A DNA stretch of 38,608 nt from an uncultured Gammaproteobacteria bacterium (lineage in GTDB: Bacteria; Pseudomonadota; Gammaproteobacteria; GCA-002705445; GCA-002716945), in the NCBI GenBank assembly GCA_913048065.1, contig CAJWVG010000007.1, positions 1 through 38,608 of the forward strand, read 5' to 3'. Shown here piece after piece: positions 31,822 through 38,608 of this stretch. The notes below the pieces were generated by a model. That model did no database searches. It saw only the letters and a program-made list of their open reading frames with translations, and had not been told where the DNA came from. Position 1 is the stretch's first letter; each line of letters begins with the position of its first letter. The position numbers were made by a program, and so were the translations under genes.

Positions 31822-33276
31822 CTATTCCCTCGTGATATTTGGTTGCATCGTATGCCAATCTGTTAATTGTTGAAAATGATTAGCGAGAGATAAAATCTTC
31901 GATTCATCAAAATGGTTGCCAATTATTTGGAGTCCGAGAGGTAGTTTATTTTTAAAACCCATCGGTATTGACATTGCGGGTAGGCCAGCAAGGTTTGTAC
32001 TCACTGTAAAAACATCAGATAGATACATCGCAATCGGATCATTGGTTTTTTCACCTAACTTAAAAGCACAGTCCGGTGCTGTTGGTCCTAAAATCAAATC
32101 AACATCTTTAAATGCTGCGGCAAATTCACTTGATATAATCTGTCTTATTTTTTGTGCTTTTAAGTAATATGCATCATAGTATCCAGCAGATAAAGCATAT
32201 GTCCCAATTAAAATTCTTCTTTTTACCTCTGCTCCAAAACCATGTGAACGTGATTTTTTATATAATTCCTCAATATCTTTAACTCCATCAGCTCTATAAC
32301 CAAACCTCACTCCATCAAACCTTGATAAGTTCGACGAACACTCCGCTGGCGCTACTACTTGATAAGCCGAAACTCCTAACTTGGAACTTTTCAAATTTAT
32401 AGGTTTAAATGAGCAACCATTTTTTTCTAAAATTTTAATATTTTCTTCAAAAACATTTTTAACATTATCATCTAAGCCATCTAAAAATTCTGATGGTATG
32501 CCAATTTTCAAACCCGTAAATTTTTGTTTTATATCTTTCACATAGTTAGGCACATTTTTTCTTGACGACGTTGAATCTTTAGGATCATAACCCGAGATAT
32601 AGCTCAACATTAAGGCACAATCTTCGGCGGTTCTTGTAAAAATTCCAGCTTGATCTAGGCTAGATGCGAACGCAATCATGCCATATCTTGATACCCTTCC
32701 ATACGTTGGTTTAATCCCACATATTCCAGTTAGAGAAGCTGGTTGTCTTATTGATCCCCCTGTATCTGTGCCTGTAGAACATGGTGATAGTCTTGCAGCA
32801 ACACAAGCAGCTGAACCACCCGAAGAACCTCCTGGAACATAATCAGTATTCCATGGGTTTTTAACATCCCCAAAATAGCTTGTTTCATTAGAAGAACCCA
32901 TGGCAAATTCATCCATATTAGTTTTTCCAATTATTATCATCCCAGCCTCATTGAGTTTTTCCACTACTGTTGCATCATATGGGCTAATAAAATTTTCTAA
33001 CATTTTAGAACCACAAGTAGTTTTTATGTTTTTGGTACAAAATATGTCTTTTTGAGCAAGAGGAATTCCGCCCAAAGGCCTAAATTCACCCTTTGATATT
33101 TCCTGGTCAATTTTTTTTGCCTGATTTAGCGCATGTTCTTCTGTTAATGTAATAAATGAATTTAGTTTGCAATCATACTTCTTAACCCGATCAATAAAAT
33201 GTTGAGTTAGCTCTAAAGAACTTACTTCTTTCTTCTCTAAATCATTTTTTAATTCTGAAACTGTTTTATTATGCAT
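31822..33276 (-). CDS. gatA: Aspartyl/glutamyl-tRNA amidotransferase subunit A
   Basis: GatA is the amidase that releases ammonia from glutamine for GatB. The 484 residues have the amidase triad: Lys76 in LAQKDIFC, cis-Ser151 in [10 protein letters not shown], and nucleophile Ser175 in [11 protein letters not shown], offset by three from the Staphylococcus numbering. The ATG at 33274-33276 lies 1 base after gatC; a TTG three codons upstream would overlap gatC and is less likely. Full length, no damage seen. The GatCAB presence implies that at least one of Gln-tRNA or Asn-tRNA is made indirectly. Confidence 0.97.
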   Translation of the reverse strand: MHNKTVSELKNDLEKKEVSSLELTQHFIDRVKKYDCKLNSFITLTEEHALNQAKKIDQEISKGEFRPLGGIPLAQKDIFCTKNIKTTCGSKMLENFISPYDATVVEKLNEAGMIIIGKTNMDEFAMGSSNETSYFGDVKNPWNTDYVPGGSSGGSAACVAARLSPCSTGTDTGGSIRQPASLTGICGIKPTYGRVSRYGMIAFASSLDQAGIFTRTAEDCALMLSYISGYDPKDSTSSRKNVPNYVKDIKQKFTGLKIGIPSEFLDGLDDNVKNVFEENIKILEKNGCSFKPINLKSSKLGVSAYQVVAPAECSSNLSRFDGVRFGYRADGVKDIEELYKKSRSHGFGAEVKRRILIGTYALSAGYYDAYYLKAQKIRQIISSEFAAAFKDVDLILGPTAPDCAFKLGEKTNDPIAMYLSDVFTVSTNLAGLPAMSIPMGFKNKLPLGLQIIGNHFDESKILSLANHFQQLTDWHTMQPNITRE

Positions 33277-33277
33277 A

Positions 33278-33559
33278 TTAATCAATTATTTTTGGTACTT
33301 TATAGTAACCATTATCGGTGTATTTATTATCCTTCTGAAATAAATCTCTATTATTTATCTCTAATACCTTATCTTTTCTTAATTCCTGTTTGAGATTTAG
33401 TGGATGAGCCATTGGTTTGACATTATCCGTATTGATAGAGTTCATTTCATCAACTAAGTTTAATATCTTTTCTAAACTCGAGACAATATCATTTATCTGA
33501 TCTTGTTTTATTTCAATTTTAGCCAAGTCAGCTATTTTAATAATTGTATCTTTGTCCAT
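33278..33559 (-). CDS. gatC: Aspartyl/glutamyl-tRNA amidotransferase subunit C
   Basis: GatC is the small stabilising subunit wrapped around GatA and GatB. The 93 residues follow the family pattern: [38 protein letters not shown], and the C-terminal VPKIID. It is 1 base from both prmC upstream and gatA downstream, completing a gatC-gatA-gatB set. Confidence 0.95.
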   Translation of the reverse strand: MDKDTIIKIADLAKIEIKQDQINDIVSSLEKILNLVDEMNSINTDNVKPMAHPLNLKQELRKDKVLEINNRDLFQKDNKYTDNGYYKVPKIID

Positions 33560-33560
33560 T

Positions 33561-34418
33561 TTATGAATTTTTTGAAAGTGTAAATCTTTTTATATTATTA
33601 TAATCTAATATAACATCTATGTCTTTAAAATAGTTTGTTTCCAAAATCTTCCTAACAGCTGAGTTTTGGTCAAAACCATTTTCCAATATTAGTAAGCCAT
33701 TTGTTTTAAGGGTTTTTCTTGATTCAGTTATTATTCTTTTTATATCATAAAGGCCTTTGTCTTTTGAATATAATGCACGCTCGGGCTCATATTTTTTTAC
33801 ACTCTCCTGAATGTATGGAGACCCCTTTTCTATATATGGTGGGTTAGAGATGATTATATCTGCAATATTTTCATTAAATGCAGTTAGCCAATCGCACATA
33901 ATCAATTCACAATTTTTATAGTTGTTGCTTATATAATTCTTATTTAGTATTTCAAATGCCTCTTGATATTTTTCTGTTAAAATAATATTCCAGTTTTTCC
34001 TCTCTGCCGCAATCGACAATCCTATGCACCCAGAACCAGATCCTACATCTATGATTGTTGTATTACCATATTTTTTGTAAATTTTATCTCCAGCTTTGAT
34101 AGCTTTTGATATTATTATTTCTGTATCCTGTCTTGGTATTAATACATTATCATTTACAAAAAATTTATTATTATAAAACTCTTGATAACCAAGTACATAT
34201 GCAAGAGGCATACCTTTTTTAAGATTATCTATTAATTTAAAAAACTTTAGTTCCTCTTCGCTATTTAAATGAATATCATGCATATGAATATATGATCTAT
34301 CCTTTTTAATAGCCTCCATTAAACAATATTCGATATCAGATTTGGTAATGGATAAATTACCACTGGAATTAATATCTTCAAATGTTTTTGAAAGAATATT
34401 AGTAATAGTAAATGTCAT
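33561..34418 (-). CDS. prmC: Release factor glutamine methyltransferase
   Basis: PrmC (HemK) methylates the glutamine of the GGQ motif in release factors RF1 and RF2. The 285 residues show an N-terminal helical domain, the VLIPRQDTE motif (92-100), SAM motif I VGSGSGCIGLSIA (from 125) and the NPPY glutamine-binding motif at 192-195. It starts 2 bases after its substrate gene prfA, the classical hemA-prfA-prmC order. Confidence 0.96.
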   Translation of the reverse strand: MTFTITNILSKTFEDINSSGNLSITKSDIEYCLMEAIKKDRSYIHMHDIHLNSEEELKFFKLIDNLKKGMPLAYVLGYQEFYNNKFFVNDNVLIPRQDTEIIISKAIKAGDKIYKKYGNTTIIDVGSGSGCIGLSIAAERKNWNIILTEKYQEAFEILNKNYISNNYKNCELIMCDWLTAFNENIADIIISNPPYIEKGSPYIQESVKKYEPERALYSKDKGLYDIKRIITESRKTLKTNGLLILENGFDQNSAVRKILETNYFKDIDVILDYNNIKRFTLSKNS

Positions 34419-34420
34419 GT

Positions 34421-35533
34421 TCAGCCTGCCGATGCTTTTTTAAGTTCGTTAATTAATTGTTCTATGTCACCTTCTAATATTTGTTCTAATTTATATAGTG
34501 TTAAATTTATCCTATGATCGGTAATTCTTCCTTGAGGAAAATTATATGTTCTAATTCGTTCGGATCTATCACCACTGCCTATTAGACTTTTTCTTTCTTC
34601 TGCCGTGTCTTTTTTTTGTTGTTCTTGTTCATGCAACAAAAGTTTTGAGTGAAGTATTGACATTGCTTGGGCCTTGTTTTTATGTTGTGAACGCCCATCC
34701 TGACATTCTGAAACAGTGCCAGTTGGTAAATGCGTAATTCTTACTGCAGAATCTGTTTTATTAACATGTTGGCCTCCAGCCCCTGAAGCCCGATAAGTAT
34801 CAATTCTTAAATCAGCTGGGTTAATATCAACCTGATCAATTTCTTCTATTGCAGGTAATACCGCGACTGTTGAAGCCGACGTATGAATGCGACCTTGTGT
34901 TTCAGTATCAGGTACCCTTTGAACTCTATGAGTTCCAGATTCGAATTTAAGTTGTCCATAAATATCATCTCCTATAACTTTTAATATTATCTCTTTGTAA
35001 CCACCATGGTCGCTTTCAGTTACATTAATGAGCTCTATATTCCAAGAATTCTTCTCTGCATATTTTGAATACATCTTATAAAGATCTCCAGCGAAGATAG
35101 CAGCTTCATCGCCACCTGTGCCGGCGCGTATTTCTAAAAATACATTTTTAGAATCATTCGGATCTTTCTCAACTAAAAACTCTAATAATAGATTCTGCAA
35201 TTGTGTCTTTTTTTCTAGATATTCTTTAGACTCATCTTCGGCCAATATCTTTAACTCTTTATCTTTCTCATTGGAGATTAAATCTTCAATATCTATGATT
35301 TTTTTAAGTAATTCTTTATAATCTAAAAAAAGTTTATATGGTTTTTCTAGCTGTGACCTTTCTTTATTTAATTTTTCAGATAATTTTCGGTCTTTGTAAG
35401 TTTCTGGGTCTTCTAGTTTTTGAGTTATTTCAGCATAACGTATTATTATATTATCTAATCTGTCTATTAGTTTAGGGTTTGTGATAAATTCAAAAGCTAA
35501 GCTTTTTGGATCATTTGAAGATTTTTCATTCAT
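34421..35533 (-). CDS. prfA: Peptide chain release factor 1
   Basis: RF1 reads UAA and UAG stops and triggers peptide release. The 370 residues carry the GGQ motif in [16 protein letters not shown] (253-255) and [22 protein letters not shown]. The stop-codon tripeptide, PAT in E. coli, is PDT here (208-210), within the PxT pattern. The N-terminus is longer than in E. coli by roughly 15 residues, but the ATG overlaps the hemA stop (ATGA), which supports this start. Confidence 0.97.
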   Translation of the reverse strand: MNEKSSNDPKSLAFEFITNPKLIDRLDNIIIRYAEITQKLEDPETYKDRKLSEKLNKERSQLEKPYKLFLDYKELLKKIIDIEDLISNEKDKELKILAEDESKEYLEKKTQLQNLLLEFLVEKDPNDSKNVFLEIRAGTGGDEAAIFAGDLYKMYSKYAEKNSWNIELINVTESDHGGYKEIILKVIGDDIYGQLKFESGTHRVQRVPDTETQGRIHTSASTVAVLPAIEEIDQVDINPADLRIDTYRASGAGGQHVNKTDSAVRITHLPTGTVSECQDGRSQHKNKAQAMSILHSKLLLHEQEQQKKDTAEERKSLIGSGDRSERIRTYNFPQGRITDHRINLTLYKLEQILEGDIEQLINELKKASAG

Positions 35534-36777
35534 TCTTTCTTTTTAAAGATATTTTGCACCTTTAATGCAGTTGGTTTATCGATAAGAGGTAGAATTTCTT
35601 TTAGCTTTGCTGTTGTTTCATGTGTAAGTTTATTTTTCAACGATTCTGAAAGGAAAGATATTACCATATCGATATCTTCACCCGCTTCAAGCATTTTCTT
35701 AGACTTTATTACCACTCCATCTGTAATATCATCAATATATCCTCGATATGATTTTATTAGATTATCCGAGTGATTCTGATCCAGCCAAACCCTGAACTCA
35801 TTAATTTTATAATCTATTATTTTTTCTGCTTCCACTAAAGCCTGTTTTCTTATTTTGAAATTATTTTCTATGACTTTACCTAAATCGTCTATGCTATATA
35901 AATATACATTATCTAAAGTGGTGATTTCAGGTTCTACATCACGAGGAACACCTAAATCAATTATAACCATCGGCTTAGAATTATTATTAGTTATTGAGCT
36001 CTCCATCATTCCTTTTCCTATGATTGGTATTGTGCTTGATGTACAAGTTATTATTATGTCATTCATAGATATTAAATTTGGAAGATATTGTAATTTAGAA
36101 TAATTACACTCATTATCCTTGGCAATTTTTTTACCTTTTTCTGTATTCCTATTGGCTAGAGTGATATCTCTAACATTATTTGACTGCAAATATTTAATAG
36201 CCAATTGAATCATATGACCGGACCCTACAACTAATGCCCTTTTTAAGGATATATCATCAAAGATTTTTTTTATCAGAGTTATTGATGTAAACATGAAGGA
36301 TACAGGATTTGAACCAATATCCGTATTTGTTCTAACTTGTTTTGCTACAGAAAATGAAAATTCAAATAGTCTTTTTAGCGAGGATTTTATACATTGGTTC
36401 TGATTTGCAATTCTAAAAGCATCTTTCACTTGACCTAATATTTCATTTTCACCAACAACCATTGAGTCAACGCCGGAGGTTACACTAAATAAATGTTTTA
36501 TTGCTTCATCATTATAGTAACTATAAGTATAAGGGCCACAATCCTTGGTTTGATTTTGATTACTATTGAGCCAATGAAGGATTTTGCTATTATCAGAATT
36601 GTTCTCAGTATAAATTTCTGTCCGATTACAGGTAGATATGAGTACTACTTCGTTCACGCCATCAATTTTTTTTAGATCTGATAAAGCTTTAGGGATAGAA
36701 TTTTTATCAAAAGCAAGCTTCTCTCTAATATCAATAGGGGCAGACTTATGATTAACTCCCAGTACATTTATTGGCAT
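35530..36777 (-). CDS. hemA: Glutamyl-tRNA reductase
   Basis: HemA reduces Glu-tRNA to glutamate 1-semialdehyde, opening the C5 haem pathway. The 415 residues have the catalytic Cys50 in [30 protein letters not shown], an NADPH-binding [12 protein letters not shown]-like segment, and [14 protein letters not shown], plus the C-terminal dimerisation helix. It is the first gene of the long minus-strand operon. TGGAGAGA lies just before the ATG, and a minus-strand TATAAT (36829-36834) about 52 bases upstream is a possible -10. Confidence 0.97.
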   Translation of the reverse strand: MPINVLGVNHKSAPIDIREKLAFDKNSIPKALSDLKKIDGVNEVVLISTCNRTEIYTENNSDNSKILHWLNSNQNQTKDCGPYTYSYYNDEAIKHLFSVTSGVDSMVVGENEILGQVKDAFRIANQNQCIKSSLKRLFEFSFSVAKQVRTNTDIGSNPVSFMFTSITLIKKIFDDISLKRALVVGSGHMIQLAIKYLQSNNVRDITLANRNTEKGKKIAKDNECNYSKLQYLPNLISMNDIIITCTSSTIPIIGKGMMESSITNNNSKPMVIIDLGVPRDVEPEITTLDNVYLYSIDDLGKVIENNFKIRKQALVEAEKIIDYKINEFRVWLDQNHSDNLIKSYRGYIDDITDGVVIKSKKMLEAGEDIDMVISFLSESLKNKLTHETTAKLKEILPLIDKPTALKVQNIFKKKE

Positions 36778-36828
36778 AATTCTCTCCAGATAGACTATAC
36801 ATTCTCCAAATATATAGATATCTGCTAT

Positions 36829-36834
36829 ATTATA
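36829..36834 (-). promoter_or_regulatory. Possible -10 for the hemA-dinB operon
   Basis: A perfect TATAAT on the minus strand sits 52 bases before the hemA ATG, in the 62-base spacer (36778-36839) shared with the divergent TPR gene. The -35 position (ACTCAA at 17 bases) lies inside the TPR gene and is poor, so confidence is limited. The spacer's AT-rich sequence also has TATATT and TATACT on the plus strand. Confidence 0.4.
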
Positions 36835-36839
36835 CTATT

Positions 36840-38534
36840 ATGCGTATTTATTTGAGTGTTTTGCTAATAATAATCCCATTTTTTATAGGATCTTGTTCTA
36901 AGCAACAAGAGGACGATTCCAATTCGTATAATTTGAATATGTCAGTTGGCGATAGAAGCTCATATCTTTATCAATCTATATACATAAACTTTGCCCTAAC
37001 AAGATCTTTAGAGGATGAGGCTCTATCAATGTTTATAGAAAATATTGATAATATGACAGATCAAAAACTATTTGAGAAAATATCCAAAATCTCTCTTGAA
37101 ACTTATCAATATGACAAGAGTGAAATTATTGCCAACAGATGGCTTCAAATTTACCCTAAATCATATAACGCATATCAATTTAGCATAAGTTCATCGCTCG
37201 AGAATAATAATTTATTAAAAGCAGAAAAATATTTTATTGAGTATTTAAAAATAATTAAGCCAATTGATAAGAATGATTATTCAAAATTAATTTTTTCATT
37301 TTTAGATAATAAAAATAGGTTAAATGTAGTCAACTTTTTTGAAAATTATTTAACTAAGAATGATAATCGAGCATTAAACTTAAATTTTATTGAACTATTG
37401 TATTCTTACAATATGCCATCAAAAGTAATAAAGCATATTGATAAATTGGGAACTTTCGGTGAAAGAAACTTAGTCAGACTCTATGCAAGCTCGCATATGC
37501 TACTTAAGAGTTATAATAAGTCCCAAAATATTTTAGAATCTTATTTGAAAGGAAAAAAAGCGTCTGATAGACAAGTACAGTTTGAATTATTAGAAATATA
37601 TATTTTAAATAATCAAAAAGAATATCGAGATAAACTGATTCAAAAGATATTAGATAGTGATCCTGATAATCTAGATACGATTTATCAAATATCTAGGATT
37701 CTTTTTGAAAGCTCTATGTTTGATTTATCAGAAAAATATTTATCATCGATTGTAGTAGAGAGTGACGAGGTTAATCTTCTTAGAGGCATGATTGATTATG
37801 AGCGAGGTAGTTATATTGAGGCAATTGATCATTTCGATAGAATAACAAATTATAATTATAAGATTCTTGCTATAATTAACAAATCATCCGCTATGAGTAA
37901 ACTTGAAAGTGTATCCAAGGCCATAGATTATTTAGAAAACCTTAAAAAAAATTATAATGATTCTTCAGTTAGGCAAAGATTTGCTCTTAAACAAATCTCA
38001 TTGTTGAATGAAAAAAAATTATATAAAGATATTATTACTTTAACTAATAAAATATTAGATAATAATAATGATAATATTAATATCTTATATGCTAGAGCCA
38101 TGGCATATGAATCACTCGATAATATAAATTTAATGGAAAAAGATTTAAAACAGGTTTTAAAATATGACCGCAAAAATGCTAATACCCTGAACGCCCTTGG
38201 TTATAGTCTCACAATACACACTGAAAGATATGAGGAGGCTTATAACTTTATTCATCAAGCGTATCATTATGATCCCGGTAGTCCAGCTATTTTAGATAGT
38301 CTTGCTTGGATATTATATAAAAAAGGAGAATTTACTCATGCATTAATATATGCTGAATCATCATATATTAAAGATCAAGACCCAGAAATTGTTGAACATT
38401 ACTGTATTATACTGATGGAAAATAAATTATATGAAAAATTAAAAGAAGTCATAAAAAAAGAATCAGTCAGGAATTCTAATAATGAAAATTTCATCAAAAA
38501 ATTACACTCCATCAAAGATGAAATACCATTATAA
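36840..38534 (+). CDS. Tetratricopeptide-repeat lipoprotein
   Basis: The 564-residue protein has a lipoprotein signal with lipobox IGSC (Cys19), then a long helical repeat region. Clear TPR units appear towards the end (NTLNALGYSLTIHTERYEEA, ILDSLAWILYKKGEFTHALI); earlier repeats are degenerate and rich in Asn, Lys and Tyr. TPRs serve as protein-docking scaffolds; the partner here is unknown. It matches the TPR gene found between hemA and lolB-ispE in Pseudomonas-type genomes. No ribosome binding site precedes the ATG. It overlaps ispE by 17 bases. Confidence 0.88.
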   Translation: MRIYLSVLLIIIPFFIGSCSKQQEDDSNSYNLNMSVGDRSSYLYQSIYINFALTRSLEDEALSMFIENIDNMTDQKLFEKISKISLETYQYDKSEIIANRWLQIYPKSYNAYQFSISSSLENNNLLKAEKYFIEYLKIIKPIDKNDYSKLIFSFLDNKNRLNVVNFFENYLTKNDNRALNLNFIELLYSYNMPSKVIKHIDKLGTFGERNLVRLYASSHMLLKSYNKSQNILESYLKGKKASDRQVQFELLEIYILNNQKEYRDKLIQKILDSDPDNLDTIYQISRILFESSMFDLSEKYLSSIVVESDEVNLLRGMIDYERGSYIEAIDHFDRITNYNYKILAIINKSSAMSKLESVSKAIDYLENLKKNYNDSSVRQRFALKQISLLNEKKLYKDIITLTNKILDNNNDNINILYARAMAYESLDNINLMEKDLKQVLKYDRKNANTLNALGYSLTIHTERYEEAYNFIHQAYHYDPGSPAILDSLAWILYKKGEFTHALIYAESSYIKDQDPEIVEHYCIILMENKLYEKLKEVIKKESVRNSNNENFIKKLHSIKDEIPL

Positions 38535-38608
38535 GTCACCTGCAAAAATTAACCTTTTCCTAAATATAATTAAAAAAAGAAAAGATGGATTTCATGACAT
38601 TCAAAGCA
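38518..38608 (+). CDS. ispE: 4-diphosphocytidyl-2-C-methyl-D-erythritol kinase, N-terminal fragment
   Basis: IspE is a GHMP kinase of the MEP isoprenoid pathway. Only 30 codons are in the window, but MKYHYKSPAKINLFLNIIKK and DGFHDIQS match the E. coli start (SPAKLNLFL, RADGYHTLQT). The ATG at 38518 gives the E. coli-like spacing of six residues before SPAKIN; an in-frame ATG at 38482 would add twelve. It begins inside the end of the TPR gene, in a different frame, so translation is likely coupled. The rest lies beyond the window. Confidence 0.88.
   Translation, partial: MKYHYKSPAKINLFLNIIKKRKDGFHDIQS

Noticed and set aside
34421-35533. Altered stop-codon recognition in RF1 because of PDT instead of PAT
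   Set aside because: The tripeptide position tolerates other residues in the middle (PxT pattern), and genes in the window end normally with TAA, TAG and TGA.

Overview
This AT-rich window (roughly 30% G+C by eye) is a densely packed stretch of core chromosome from a gammaproteobacterium. Two kinds of evidence support this. The gene families match: Fis, a DsbD with two flanking periplasmic domains, FxsA next to groESL, IbaG, RsmJ, KdkA and WaaA. The gene orders also match gammaproteobacterial neighbourhoods: dsbD-aroQ-accB-accC-fis-purH-purD, fxsA-groES-groEL, hemA-prfA-prmC, and a TPR lipoprotein next to ispE and divergent from hemA. Short spacers, many overlapping genes and low G+C suggest a streamlined genome such as those of marine SAR86- or SUP05-like lineages. 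The exact taxon cannot be fixed from sequence reading alone. I see no tRNA, rRNA, mobile element, CRISPR array or phage gene, and no gene-free stretch reaches 300 bases (the longest is about 184).

Layout. 1-6493 (minus): the end of purD, then purH and fis, accC-accB-aroQ, and dsbD, covering purine synthesis, nucleoid regulation, fatty-acid and shikimate steps, and periplasmic thiol reduction. 6584-9148 (plus): fxsA, then groES-groEL behind a heat-shock-like promoter and closed by a clear hairpin terminator. 9164-10810 (plus): fadD. 10814-14614 (minus): a three-gene ferric-iron ABC importer, fbpA-fbpB-fbpC, behind a promoter whose -10 lies in a near-consensus Fur box. 14713-22304: ilvE plus the lipopolysaccharide inner-core genes (rfaE1, rfaE2, a GT9 heptosyltransferase, kdkA, waaA) on alternating strands with virtually no spacers, then tolC, a rhodanese and a Pcm-like methyltransferase. 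22376-25471: thiC (plus) facing metY (minus). 25536-36777 (minus): a 13-gene run, hemA-prfA-prmC-gatCAB-mreBCD-rsmJ-unknown-ibaG-dinB, in which no gap exceeds 2 bases. 36840-38608 (plus): a TPR lipoprotein overlapping the start of ispE.

How the genes work together. RfaE1/RfaE2 make activated heptose, WaaA adds Kdo to lipid A, KdkA phosphorylates the Kdo, and the GT9 enzyme probably adds heptose. KdkA suggests a single-Kdo, phosphorylated inner core like that of Haemophilus or Vibrio. The long operon joins haem synthesis, translation termination (RF1 and its methylase), tRNA amidation and the rod-shape apparatus.

I find no convincing undescribed system. The points most worth a second look are the uncharacterised 160-residue protein between rsmJ and ibaG, the altered motif in RsmJ, the alternating overlapping LPS genes, the very compact operon, and neighbours absent from conserved orders (prmA/dusB and lolB).
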